From contig OY987227.1 of the NCBI GenBank assembly GCA_963920705.1, positions 18,873,434 to 18,937,433 on the forward strand: a stretch of 64,000 bases of DNA. Direction: 5' to 3'. The stretch comes from Odiellus spinosus (taxonomy: Eukaryota > Arthropoda > Arachnida > Opiliones > Phalangiidae). This document shows positions 12,931-25,524 of this stretch, in pieces. A model generated the notes under the pieces. That model was not told the origin of the DNA and searched no databases. It worked only from the letters and a program-made list of their open reading frames with translations. The position numbers and the translations under genes were made by a program. Every line of letters begins with the position of its first letter. Position 1 is the stretch's first letter.

Positions 12931-15599
12931 CCCCTGTAAGAACGACCGATCGATAAATACACCCCCTGCAATAACGAACGATCGATAAATACACCCCCTG
13001 TAAAAACGACCGATCGATAAATACACCCCTGTAAAAACGACCGATCGATAAATACACCCCCTGTAAAAACGACCGATCGATAAATACACCCCCTGTAAAA
13101 ACGACCGATCGATAAATACACCCCCTGTAAAAACGACCGATCGATAAATACACCCCCTGTAAAAACGACCGATCGATAAATACACCCCCTGTAAAAACGA
13201 CCGATCGATAAATACACCCCCTGTAAAAACGACCGATCGATAAATACACCCCGTGTAAAAACGACCGATCGATAAACACACCCCCTGTAAAAACGACCGA
13301 TCGATAAACACACCCCCTGTAAAAACGACCGATCGATAAACACACCCCCTGTAAAAACGACCGATCGATAAACACACCCCCTGTAAAAACGACCGATCGA
13401 TAAATACACCCCCTGTAAAAACGACCGATCGATAAATACACCCCCTGTAAAAACGACCGATCGATAAATACACCCCCTGTAAAAACGACCGATCGATAAA
13501 TACACCCCCTGTAAAAACGACCGATCGATAAATACACCCCCTGTAAAAACGACCGATCGATAAACACACCCCCTGTAAAAACGACCGATCGATAAACACA
13601 CCCCCTGTAAAAACGACCGATCGATAAACACACCCCCTGTAAAAACGACCGATCGATAAATACACCCCCTGTAAAAACGACCGATCGATAAATACACCCC
13701 CTGTAAAAACGACCGATCGATAAATACACCCCCTGTAAAAACGACCGATCGATAAACACACCCCCTGTAAAAAAGATCGATCGATAAACACAACCCTGTA
13801 AAAACGACCGATCGATAAACACACCCCCTGTAAAAACGACCGATCGATAAATACACCCCCTGTAAAAACGACCGATCGATAAATACACCCCCTGTAAAAA
13901 CGACCGATCGATAAATACACCCCCTGTAAAAACGACCGATCGATAAATACACCCCCTGTAAAAACGACCGATCAATAAATACACCCCCTGCAAAAACGAC
14001 CGATCGATAAATACACCCCCTGTAAAAACGACCGATCGATAAATACACCCCCTGTAAAAACGACCGATCGATAAACACACCCCCTGTAAAAACGACCGAT
14101 CGATAAACACACGCCCTGTAAAAACGACCGATCGATAAACACACCCCCTGTAAAAACGACCGATCGATAAATACACCCCCTGTAAAAACGACCGATCGAT
14201 AAATACACCCCCTGGAAAAACGACCGATCGATAAATACACCCGCTGTAAAAACGACCGATCGATAAACACACCCCCTGTAAAAAAGATCGATCGATAAAC
14301 ACAACCCTGTAAAAACGACCGATCGATAAACACACCCCCTGTAAAAACGACCGATCGATATATACACCCCCTGTAAAAACGACCGATCGATAAATACACC
14401 CCCTGTAAAAACGACCGATCGATAAATACACCCCCTGTAAAAACGACCGATCGATAAATACACCCCCTGTAAAAACGACCGATCGATAAATACACCCCCT
14501 GCAAAAACGACCGATCGATAATTACACCCCCTGTAAAAACGACCGATCGATATATACACCCCCTGTAAAAACGACCGATCGATAAACACACCCCCTGTAA
14601 AAACGACCGATCGATAAACACACCCCCTGTAAAAACGACCGATCGATAAATACACCCCCTGTAAAAACGACCGATCGATAAACACACCCCCTGTAAAAAC
14701 GACCGATCGATAAACACACCCCCTGTAAAAACGACCTATCGATAAATACACCCCCTGTAAAAACGACCGATCGATAAATACACCCCCTGTAAAAACGACC
14801 GATCGATAAATACACCCCCTGTAAAAACGACCGATCGATAAATACACCCCCTGTAAAAACGACCGATCGATAAATACACCCCCTGTAAAAACGACCGATC
14901 GATAAATACACCCCCTGTAAAAACGACCGATCGATAAATACACCCCCTGTAAAAACGACCGATCGATAAATACACCCCCTGTAAAAACGACCGATCGATA
15001 AATACACCCCCTGTAAAAACGACCGATCGATAAATACACCCCCTGTAAAAACGACCGATCGATAAACACACCCCCTGTAAAAACGACCGATCGATAAACA
15101 CACCCCCTTTAAAAACGACCGATCGATAAATACACCCCCTGTAAAAACGACCGATCGATAAATACACCCCCTGTAGAAACGACCGATCGATAAATACACC
15201 CGCTGTAAAAACGACCGATCGATAAATACACCCCCTGTAAAAACGACCGATCGATAAATACACCCCCTGTAAAAACGACCGATCGATAAATACACCCCCT
15301 TTAAAAACGAACGATCGATAAATACACCACCTGTAAAAACGACCGATCGATAAATACACCCCCTGTAAAAACGACCGATCGATAAATACACCCTTGTAAA
15401 AACGACCGATCGATAAATACACCCCCTGTAAAAACGACCGATCGATAAATACACCCCCTGTAAAAACGACCGATCGATAAATACACCCCCTGTAAAAACG
15501 ACCGATCGATAAATACACCCCCTGTAAAAACGACCGATCGATAAACACACCCCCTGTAAAAACGACCGATCGATAAACACACCCCCTGTAAGAACGACC

Positions 15600-18500
15600 G
15601 ATCGATAAATACACCCCCTGTAAAAACGAACGATCAATAAATACACCCCTGTAAAAACGACCGATCGATAAATACACCCCCTGTAAAAACGACCGATCGA
15701 TAAATACACCCCCTGTAAAAACGACCGATCGATAAATACACCCCTGTAAAAACGACCGATCGATAAATACACCCCCTAAAAAACGACCGATCGATAAATA
15801 CACCCCCTGTAAAAACGACCGATCGCTAAATACACCCCCTGTAAAAACGACCGATCGATAAATACACCCCCTGTAAAAACGACCGATCGATAAATACACC
15901 ACTGTAAAACCGACCGATCGATAAATACACCCCCTGTAAAAACGACCGATCGATAAATACACCCCCTGTAAAAACGACCGATCGATAAACACACCCCCTG
16001 TAAAAACGACCGATCGATAAATACACCCCCTCTAAAAACGACCGATCGATAAATACACCCCCTGTAAAAACGACCGATCGATAAATACACCCCCTGTAAA
16101 AACGACCGATCGATAAATACACCCCCTGTAAAAACGACCGATCGATAAACACACCCCTGTAAAAACGACCGATCGATAAATACACCCCCTGTAAAAACGA
16201 CCGATCGATAAATACACCCCCTGTAAAAACGACCGATCGATAAATACACCCCCTGTAAAAACGACCGATCGATAAATACACCCCCTGTAAAAACGACCGA
16301 TCGATAAATACACCCCCTGTAAAAACGACCGATCGATAAATACACCCCCTGTAAAAACGACCGATCGATAAATACACCCCCTGTAAAAACGACCGATCGA
16401 TAAATACACCCCCTGTAAAAACGACCGATCGATAAATACACCCCCTGTAAAAACGACCGATCGATAAATACACCCCTGTAAAAACGACCGATCGATAAAT
16501 ACACCCCCTGTAAAAACGACCGATCGCTAAATGCAACCCCTGTAAAAACGACCGATCGATAAATACACCCCTGTAAAAACGACCGATCGATAAATACACC
16601 CCCTGTAAAAACGACCGATCGATAAATACACCCCTGTAAAAACGACCGATCGATAAATACACCCCCTGTAAAAACGACCGATCGCTAAATGCAACCCCTG
16701 TAAAAACGACCGATCGATAAATACACCCCTGTAAAAACGACCGATCGATAAATACACCCCCTGTAAAAACGACCGATCGATAAATACACCCCCTGTAAAA
16801 ACGACCGATCGATAAATACACCCCCTGTAAAAACGACCGATCGATAAATACACCCCCTGAAAAACGACCGATCGATAAATACACCCCCTGTAAAAACGAC
16901 CGATCGATAAATACACCCCCTGTAAAAACGACCGATCGATAAATACACCCCCTGTAAAAACGACCGATCGATAAACACACCCCCTGTAAAAACGACCGAT
17001 CGATAAACACACCCCCTGTAAGAACGACCGATCGATAAATACACCCCCTGTAAAAACGAACGATCGATAAATACACCCCTGTAAAAACGACCGATCGATA
17101 AATACACCCCCTGTAAAAACGACCGATCGCTAAATGCAACCCCTGTAAAAACGACCGATCGATAAATACACCCCTGTAAAAACGACCGATCGATAAATAC
17201 ACCCCCTGTAAAAACGACCGATCGCTAAATGCAACCCCTGTAAAAACGACCGATCGATAAATACACCCCTGTAAAAACGACCGATCGATAAATACACCCC
17301 CTGTAAAAACGACCGATCGATAAATACACCCCTGTAAAAACGACCGATCGATAAATACACCCCCTGTAAAAACGACCGATCGCTAAATGCAACCCCTGTA
17401 AAAACGACCGATCGATAAATACACCCCTGTAAAAACGACCGATCGATAAATACACCCCCTGTAAAAACGACCGATCGATAAATACACCCCCTGTAAAAAC
17501 GACCGATCGATAAATACACCCCCTGTAAAAACGACCGATCGATAAATACACCCCCTGAAAAACGACCGATCGATAAATACACCCCCTGTAAAAACGACCG
17601 ATCGATAAATACACCCCCTGTAAAAACGACCGATCGATAAATACACCCCCTGTAAAAACGACCGATCGATAAACACACCCCCTGTAAAAACGACCGATCG
17701 ATAAACACACCCCCTGTAAGAACGACCGATCGATAAATACACCCCCTGTAAAAACGAACGATCGATAAATACACCCCTGTAAAAACGACCGATCGATAAA
17801 TACACCCCCTGTAAAAACGACCGATCGCTAAATGCAACCCCTGTAAAAACGACCGATCGATAAATACACCCCTGTAAAAACGACCGATCGATAAATACAC
17901 CCCCTGTAAAAACGACCGATCGATAAATACACCCCCTGTAAAAACGACCGATCGATAAATACACCCCCTGAAAAACGACCGATCGATAAATACACCCCCT
18001 GTAAAAACGACCGATCGATAAATACACCCCCTGTAAAAACGACCGATCGATAAATACACCCCCTGTAAAAACGACCGATCGATAAACACACCCCCTGTAA
18101 AAACGACCGATCGATAAACACACCCCCTGTAAGAACGACCGATCGATAAATACACCCCCTGTAAAAACGAACGATCAATAAATACACCCCTGTAAAAACG
18201 ACCGATCGATAAATACACCCCCTGTAAAAACGACCGATCGATAAATACACCCCCTGTAAAAACGACCGATCGATAAATACACCCCTGTAAAAACGACCGA
18301 TCGATAAATACACCCCCTGTAAAAACGACCGATCGATAAATACACCCCCTGTAAAAACGACCGATCGCTAAATACACCCCCTGTAAAAACGACCGATCGA
18401 TAAATACACCCCCTGTAAAAACGACCGATCGATAAATACACCACTGTAAAACCGACCGATCGATAAATACACCCCCTGTAAAAACGACCGATCGATAAAT

Positions 18501-19220
18501 ACACCCCCTGTAAAAACGACCGATCGATAAACACACCCCCTGTAAAAACGACCGATCGATAAATACACCCCCTCTAAAAACGACCGATCGATAAATACAC
18601 CCCCTGTAAAAACGACCGATCGATAAATACACCCCCTGTAAAAACGACCGATCGATAAATACACCCCCTGTAAAAACGACCGATCGATAAACACACCCCT
18701 GTAAAAACGACCGATCGATAAATACACCCCCTGTAAAAACGACCGATCGATAAATACACCCCCTGTAAAAACGACCGATCGATAAATACACCCCCTGTAA
18801 AAACGACCGATCGATAAATACACCCCCTGTAAAAACGACCGATCGATAAATACACCCCCTGTAAAAACGACCGATCGATAAATACACCCCCTGTAAAAAC
18901 GACCGATCGATAAATACACCCCCTGTAAAAACGACCGATCGATAAATACACCCCCTGTAAAAACGACCGATCGATAAATACACCCCTGTAAAAACGACCG
19001 ATCGATAAATACACCCCCTGTAAAAACGACCGATCGCTAAATGCAACCCCTGTAAAAACGACCGATCGATAAATACACCCCTGTAAAAACGACCGATCGA
19101 TAAATACACCCCCTGTAAAAACGACCGATCGATAAATACACCCCTGTAAAAACGACCGATCGATAAATACACCCCCTGTAAAAACGACCGATCGCTAAAT
19201 GCAACCCCTGTAAAAACGAC
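15600..19220 (-). repeat. Complex higher-order repeats of about 413, 698 and 2,510-2,542 bp
   Basis: The segment around 15.6-16.7 kb recurs at about 18.15-19.2 kb, with an offset of 2,542 bp that drops to 2,510 bp, one monomer less. Between them a block carrying the CTAAATGCAACCCC monomer and a CCCCCTGAAAAACG deletion monomer repeats at 698 bp (16,527 to 17,225) and then at about 413 bp (17,710 to 18,123). Overlapping periods of this kind are what repeated unequal exchange would leave. Exact breakpoints need a dot plot. Confidence 0.75.
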
Positions 19221-20989
19221 CGATCGATAAATACACCCCTGTAAAAACGACCGATCGATAAATACACCCCCTGTAAAAACGACCGATCGATAAATACACC
19301 CCCTGTAAAAACGACCGATCGATAAATACACCCCCTGAAAAACGCCCGATCGATAAATACACCCCCTGTAAAAACGACCGATCGATAAATACACCCCCTG
19401 TAAAAACGACCGATCGATAAACACACCCCTGTAAAAACGATCGATCGATAAATACACCCCCTGTAAAAACGACCGATCGATAAATACACCCCCTGTAAAA
19501 ACGACCGATTGATAAATACACCCCCTGTAAAAACGACCGATCGATAAATACACCCCCTGTAAAAACGACCGATCGATAAATACACCCCCTGTAAAAACGA
19601 CCGATCGATAAATACACCCCCTGTAAAAACGACCGATCGATAAATACACCCCCTGTAAAAACGACCGATCGATAAATACACCCCCTGTAAAAACGACCGA
19701 TCGATAAATACACCCCCTGTAAAAACGACCGATCGATAAATACACCCCCTGTAAAAACGACCGATTGATAAATACACCCCCTGTAAAAACGACCGATCGA
19801 TAAATACACCCCCTGTAAAAACGACCGATCGATAAATACACCCCCTGTAAAAACGACCGATCGATAAATACACCCCCTGTAAAAACGACCGATCGATAAA
19901 TACACCCCCTGTAAAAACGACCGATCGATAAATACACCCCCTGTAAAAACGACCGATCGATAAATACACCCCCTGTAAAAACGACCGATCGATAAATACA
20001 CCCCCTGTAAAAACGACCGATCGATAAATACACCCCCTGTAAAAACGACCGATCGATAATTACACCCCCTGAAAAACGACCGATCGATAAATACACCCCC
20101 TGTAAAAACGACCGATCGATAAATACACCCCCTGTAAAAACGACCGATCGATAAACACACCCATGTAAAAACGATCGATCGATAAATACACCCCCTGTAA
20201 AAACGACCGATCGATAAATACACCCCCTGTAAAAACGACCGATTGATAAATACACCCCCTGTAAAAACGACCGATCGATAAATACACCCCCTGTAAAAAC
20301 GACCGATCGATAAATACACCCCCCTGTAAAAACGACCGATTGATAAATACACCCCCTGTAAAAACGACCGATCGATAAATACACCCCCTGTAAAAACGAC
20401 CGATCGATAAATACACCCCCTGTAAAAACGACCGATCGATAAATACACCCCCTGTAAAAACGACCGATCGATAAATACACCCCCTGTAAAAACGACCGAT
20501 CGATAAATACACCCCCTGTAAAAACGACCGATCGATAAATACACCCCCTGTAAAAACGACCGATCGATAAATACACCCCCTGTAAAAACGACCGATTGAT
20601 AAATACACAACCTGTAAAAACGACCGATCGATAAATACACCCCCTGTAAAAACGACCGATCGATAAATACACCCCCTGTAAAAACGACCGATCGATAAAT
20701 ACACCCCCTGTAAAAACGACCGATCGATAAATACACCCCCTGTAAAACGACCGATCGATAAATACACCCCCTGTAAAAACGACCGATCGATAAATACACC
20801 CCCTGTAAAAACGACCGATCGATAAATACACCCCCTGTAAAAACGACCGATCGATAAATACACCCCCTGTAAAAACGACCGATCGATAAACACACCCCCT
20901 GTAAAAACGACCGATCGATAAACACACCCCCTGTAAAAACGACCGATCGATAAATACACCCCCTGTAAAAACGACCGATCGATAAATAT

Positions 20990-21121
20990 ACAGAAAAAAG
21001 TTTATATCTTATTCTTAGATTGCGGTCTAAAGGGACTATTTTCAATGGGATGTATATTCATTCATTTTTATTAAGAAAAACATTTTTCGGTCCATTGGGA
21101 TTCGGTCGAATGGGAGAATAC
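20990..21121. other. Unique spacer between two satellites
   Basis: About 130 bp of AT-rich non-repetitive sequence separates the end of the 32-bp satellite from the start of the 11-bp satellite. It contains no recognisable gene, terminal repeat or target-site duplication. Its interest is positional: it is the only unique anchor between two unrelated arrays. Confidence 0.7.
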
Positions 21122-23366
21122 CTTGAGATGGGGTTGAGATGGGGTTGAGATGGGGTTGAGATGGGGTTGAGATGGGGTTGAGATGGGGTTGAGATGGGGT
21201 TGAGATGGGGTTGAGATGGGGTTGAGATGGGGTTGAGATGGGGTTGAGATGGGGTTGAGATGGGGTTGAGATGGGGTTGAGATGGGGTTGAGATGGGGTT
21301 GAGATGGGGTTGAGATGGGGTTGAGATGGGGTTGAGATGGGGTTGAGATGGGGTTGAGATGGGGTTGAGATGGGGTTGAGATGGGGTTGAGATGGGGTTG
21401 AGATGGGGTTGAGATGGGGTTGAGATGGGGTTGAGATGGGGTTGAGATGGGGTTGAGATGGGGTTGAGATGGGGTTGAGATGGGGTTGAGATGGGGTTGA
21501 GATGGGGTTGAGATGGGGTTGAGATGGGGTTGAGGTGGGGTTGAGGTGGGGTTGAGGTGGGGTTGAGGTGGGGTTTGAGATGGGGTTTGAGATGGGGTTT
21601 GAGATGGGGTTTGAGATGGGGTTTGAGATGGGGTTTGAGATGGGGTTTGAGATGGGGTTTGAGATGGGGTTTGAGATGGGGTTTGAGATGGGGTTTGAGA
21701 TGGGGTTTGAGATGGGGTTTGAGATGGGGTTTGAGATGGGGTTTGAGATGGGGTTTGAGATGGGGTTTGAGATGGGGTTTGAGATGGGGTTTGAGATGGG
21801 GTTTGAGATGGGGTTTGAGATGGGGTTTGAGATGGGGTTTGAGATGGGGTTTGAGATGGGGTTTGAGATGGGGTTTGAGATGGGGTTTGAGATGGGGTTT
21901 GAGATGGGGTTTGAGATGGGGTTTGAGATGGGGTTTGAGATGGGGTTTGAGATGGGGTTTGAGATGGGGTTTGAGATGGGGTTTGAGATGGGGTTTGAGA
22001 TGGGGTTTGAGATGGGGTTTGAGATGGGGTTTGAGATGGGGTTTGAGATGGGGTTGAGATGGGGTTGAGATGGGGTTGAGATGGGGTTGAGATGGGGTTG
22101 AGATGGGGTTGAGATGGGGTTGAGATGGGGTTGAGATGGGGTTGAGATGGGGTTGAGATGGGGTTGAGATGGGGTTGAGATGGGGTTGAGATGGGGTTGA
22201 GATGGGGTTGAGATGGGGTTGAGATGGGGTTGAGATGGGGTTGAGATGGGGTTGAGATGGGGTTGAGATGGGGTTGAGATGGGGTTGAGATGGGGTTGAG
22301 ATGGGGTTGAGATGGGGTTGAGATGGGGTTGAGATGGGGTTGAGATGGGGTTGAGATGGGGTTGAGATGGGGTTGAGATGGGGTTGAGATGAGGTTGAGA
22401 TGGGGTTGAGATGGGGTTGAGATGGGGTTGAGATGGGGTTGAGATGGGGTTGAGATGGGGTTGAGATGGGGTTGAGATGGGGTTGAGATGGGGTTGAGAT
22501 GGGGTTGAGATGGGGTTGAGATGGGGTTGAGATGGGGTTGAGATGGGGTTGAGATGGGGTTGAGATGGGGTTGAGATGGGGTTGAGATGGGGTTGAGATG
22601 GGGTTGAGATGGGGTTGAGATGGGGTTGAGATGGGGTTGAGATGGGGTTGAGATCGGGTTGAGATCGGGTTGAGATCGGGTTGAGATCGGGTTGAGATCG
22701 GGTTGAGATCGGGTTGAGATCGGGTTGAGATCGGGTTGAGATCGGGTTGAGATCGGGTTGAGATCGGGTTGAGATCGGGTTGAGATCGGGTTGAGATCGG
22801 GTTGAGATCGGGTTGAGATCGGGTTGAGATCGGGTTGAGATCGGGTTGAGATCGGGTTGAGATCGGGTTGAGATCGGGTTGAGATCGGGTTGAGATCGGG
22901 TTGAGATCGGGTTGAGATCGGGTTGAGATCGGGTTGAGATCGGGTTGAGATCGGGTTGAGATCGGGTTGAGATCGGGTTGAGATCGGGTTGAGATCGGGT
23001 TGAGATCGGGTTGAGATGGGGTTGAGATGGGGTTGAGATGGGGTTGAGATCGGGTTGAGATCGGGTTGAGATCGGGTTGAGATCGGGTTGAGATCGGGTT
23101 GAGATGGGGTTGAGATGGGGTTGAGATCGGGTTGAGATGGGGTTGAGATCGGGTTGAGATCGGGTTGAGATCGGGTTGAGATCGGGTTGAGATCGGGTTG
23201 AGATCGGGTTGAGATCGGGTTGAGATCGGGTTGAGATCGGGTTGAGATCGGGTTGAGATCGGGTTGAGATCGGGTTGAGATCGGGTTGAGATCGGGTTGA
23301 GATCGGGTTGAGATCGGGTTGAGATCGGGTTGAGATGGGGTTGAGATGGGGTTGAGATGGGGTTGA
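21122..23366 (+). repeat. G-rich 11-bp satellite array (GAGATGGGGTT family)
   Basis: A tandem array of GAGATGGGGTT, about 200 units, organised in homogeneous blocks. From 21,122 to about 21,530 the unit is canonical, followed by four GAGGTGGGG units. From about 21,573 to 22,053 every unit is 12 bp (one extra T). From 22,054 to about 22,650 the 11-bp unit returns. From about 22,652 to 23,335 the G is replaced by C (GAGATCGGGTT), apart from two small reversions near 23,014-23,050 and 23,100-23,145. The array closes with canonical units. G4 or G3 runs recur every 11 bp with 7-nt loops, so the plus strand can form G-quadruplexes. It is stop-free on both strands in places, giving artificial frames. 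Confidence 0.97.
21573..22053 (+). repeat. 12-bp subblock inside the 11-bp satellite
   Basis: About 40 consecutive units read TTTGAGATGGGG, 12 bp each, without interruption, and are flanked on both sides by 11-bp units. A single extra T was evidently fixed in one unit and then amplified as a block. Because 12 is divisible by three, two overlapping plus-strand frames give pure four-residue repeats (MGFE and GLRW); these are artefacts of the period. Confidence 0.95.
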
Positions 23367-24487
23367 AAGAAGACGAAAGTTTTTCGATTCGATGACGTAT
23401 TTCGTCTTCTTGCACGACGCCGACGCCTACGCCAACGCCGCAGTGAATACAGTAGCTAGACCCCACTAGGGTTGGGTCTAGCTAAAAAGTGGGCCAGCGA
23501 CGCTCATACATATATAGCAACAAATACACTAGTCTCACTAGAAGACATATTCCAAACTCAATGCTTAGCCATCTTGTTTACTAGCTATTTTATGTGGAGC
23601 ACAATTTGAGAAATTTGAGATTAACTCTAGAGATTTTTTGCCAAAAGATGCAATTACAAGCTTGAAGAGTGAATTGGAAGAGTTAATTTGAACATCCGAA
23701 ATGATTTGAAAACGGTTTCAATGTCTCTAGTGTGAACTTACCTTTTGACAAGGTCCGAATCGAGTCAGGTTGCTTTTTTCTTAAATTGAAAAAGCCTCGG
23801 TTCTGAGGCCCCCCTTAGTCGCTCCTTGTCGTTATATAGTGGGTGGAAATTAATGCGGCATTTCCGCCCCCATGATTCTAAGGTTCCAGGGACATTGCCA
23901 ATCTCAAAAACTAGTCTGCTAGCAAAAACTGAGCTGCTAAAAAAATACAAGTTGAAAAATGTTCTTTATTTAATTTATACAGATATTTACGGTTACTTTA
24001 AGTATATATTGCATTATATAGGGCTTTTATATTTAATCATTTTAATCAAAATTTTACGAGTTTCACCTGTTATAACAAATTTTTTGACACTGATCTTTGC
24101 TGAAAAAATTATTGGCCGTAGAGCAACATCCGCCATAGACAAATTCTTCACACTGAGAAGATTCCCGGTTGTACCTGTACCTTTTAAAGAAAGCCATGCA
24201 AGTTATGGACCGTGTCTCCGATTTCTTTATCTCACAGACGTCACCTATTTAAGGATTAAGTAAATAATGTTTATTAATTTACCCCGAATTTCTAATTTAA
24301 GAATAATTGTCAATAACAATTAATAAGGCTTAAAATACGTTGTTAATCGATCTCGTTGTCAATTCAATTAGAAAACATGGCGTTTGAGTTATAATTATAA
24401 AAAGAGGGGCAGGCGTAAAGCCCCGTTTTTCAAGCATATGCTTTTCCACGAGAAGCTTATATGATATATATCAAATTTATTTAAGCC
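23367..24487. other. Gene-free flank with a short hairpin and fold-back remnants
   Basis: No gene is supported here. A small inverted repeat, CTAGACCCCACTAGGGTTGGGTCTAG, is split as CTAGACCC at 23,455-23,462 and GGGTCTAG at 23,474-23,481. Sequence at 23,697-23,745 (ATTTGAAAACGGTTTCAATG followed by TAGTGTGAACTTA) resembles one end of the fold-back family at 24,488 and 40,486. Open frames of 61 and 145 codons at 23,765-24,263 overlap on opposite strands, show no domain and lie in sequence that looks like decayed transposon. Confidence 0.4.
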
Positions 24488-25117
24488 GCGTTCATATTAG
24501 ACCTTGGAGTGGATTCAAACCGTTTCAAAACGATTCAAAGTTTCACTGCAGTCGTGTGAACGGAAAACCGGTTTCGTTGAATCGATTTGAATCGATTTCT
24601 GGAATTGTTTCGGGAACCAGTTTCATACCGATTCGGCTTCAACAACCTACGGATGAAACTACAATAAATCGGTTTATGAAGATCATATGTGAAGAGTTGG
24701 CGCTCAAATCGACTCAGAGCGATTTATATATCGGTTTGATTTTATCAATTAAATTCGAATGAGATACGAGTGTGTGAACGTATCTTTAGATATCCGCTTC
24801 TCCTTCACTCGAACTGTGTCAATGTTGCTTAAAAGAAAAGCTTGATTTAGGCTTCACCTCGGTTTCGACGCAAAAGCTCGATTCTTTAGACATCAGAATA
24901 TCGGAATGTAAGGGGCATATTTTACGTTCATATTAGGCCTTGGAATCTTTATAAATCGATTTATTGTACCTTCACCCATCGGGTGTTGAAACCGAATCGG
25001 TATGAAGCTGATTACCGAAGCAGTTTCGAGAAATCGAATCAATACGTTTCGAGAAAAGACTGTTTCCTGTTTTGAAACGGTTTAAGTCGATTCCAACTTT
25101 CCAAGGCCTATTAGAGA
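24488..25117. mobile_element. Two adjacent fold-back (MITE-like) elements
   Basis: The first begins GTTCATATTAGACCTTGGAG and continues into TTCAAACCGTTTCAAAACG; a GTGTGTGAACG near 24,770 may be its other end. The second begins GTTCATATTAGGCCTTGGAA at about 24,929 and ends TTCCAAGGCCTATTAGAG at about 25,117, a clear terminal inverted repeat. Their interiors are also inverted copies of one another (ATACCGATTCGGCTTCAAC against GTTGAAACCGAATCGGTAT). No coding capacity is visible. A related copy lies at 40,486-40,634. Short non-autonomous element is an inference from structure. Confidence 0.65.
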
Positions 25118-25524
25118 GGGGCTGTAAAAGCCAATATCGTTCACTATGTACTAAATGGAATATGTAATTGATTACGTATTTATCATTACCAAAGGCTACA
25201 TTACGTAGTCGCGTAACAATGTACAGATTTTACGAATGAGAACAACCCTTCGGTTTTCTGTCTCGCGCTAAATCATGAATGAGATTAATTTCGGGGGCTA
25301 TTGTTAACTTAAAGGCGGACAAAAACATTGAGTTGTGAATATATTTTCTTCTAGAGATCCATTTAGATTTTGAAAATACATCTTCATCATTTGTTTATTG
25401 CGCTCGCCACTTATATTATTTATAATATGTGATAAAGTTGACTATTTAAAAAAAACTTGGTTCGCGAGATATTACTGGGAAATGAAAAGGAACTCTAAAT
25501 ATTCAAAACTCAATGGACAAAATA

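Larger units (their letters stand above)
8500..20989 (-). repeat. 31/32-bp satellite array, right arm (inverted)
   Basis: This is the same satellite in reverse orientation: TGTAAAAACGACCGATCG, then ATAAATACA, then C4-C5. It shares variants with the left arm, such as AACGATCG and the 31-mer linked to AAACACACC. It also has its own, notably GATCGCTAAATGCAACCCC (several copies at 16.5-19.2 kb), AAGAACG, and TAATAACG at 11.5, 12.5 and 12.97 kb. The minus strand is free of stops for up to about 3.8 kb (17,130-20,927) because the monomer has none. The last complete monomers end at 20,989, next to unique sequence. Confidence 0.98.

Noticed and set aside
17130-20927. 1,265-codon minus-strand frame and many others of 100-985 codons in the 32-bp satellite
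   Set aside because: The G-rich strand of the monomer has no stop, and 32 bp is not a multiple of three, so every frame gives the same 32-residue cycle. No unique start, end or domain; changes do not respect codons.
1-20989. CRISPR-like direct repeats
   Set aside because: There are no unique spacers; monomers abut directly, and the host is eukaryotic.
21557-22068. Two plus-strand frames of pure MGFE or GLRW repeats
   Set aside because: They arise because the subblock period is 12 bp; confined to the array, no flanking coding sequence.
21058-23466. 802-codon minus-strand frame rich in Ser, Pro and Gln across the 11-bp satellite
   Set aside because: The 11-bp unit gives an 11-residue cycle in any frame. 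The frame opens at GTG, not ATG. The unique ends (34 and about 25 residues) have no recognised domain and no splice or promoter support.
23826-24263. 145-codon plus-strand frame
   Set aside because: Overlaps an opposite frame, has no domain, and lies among transposon remnants.
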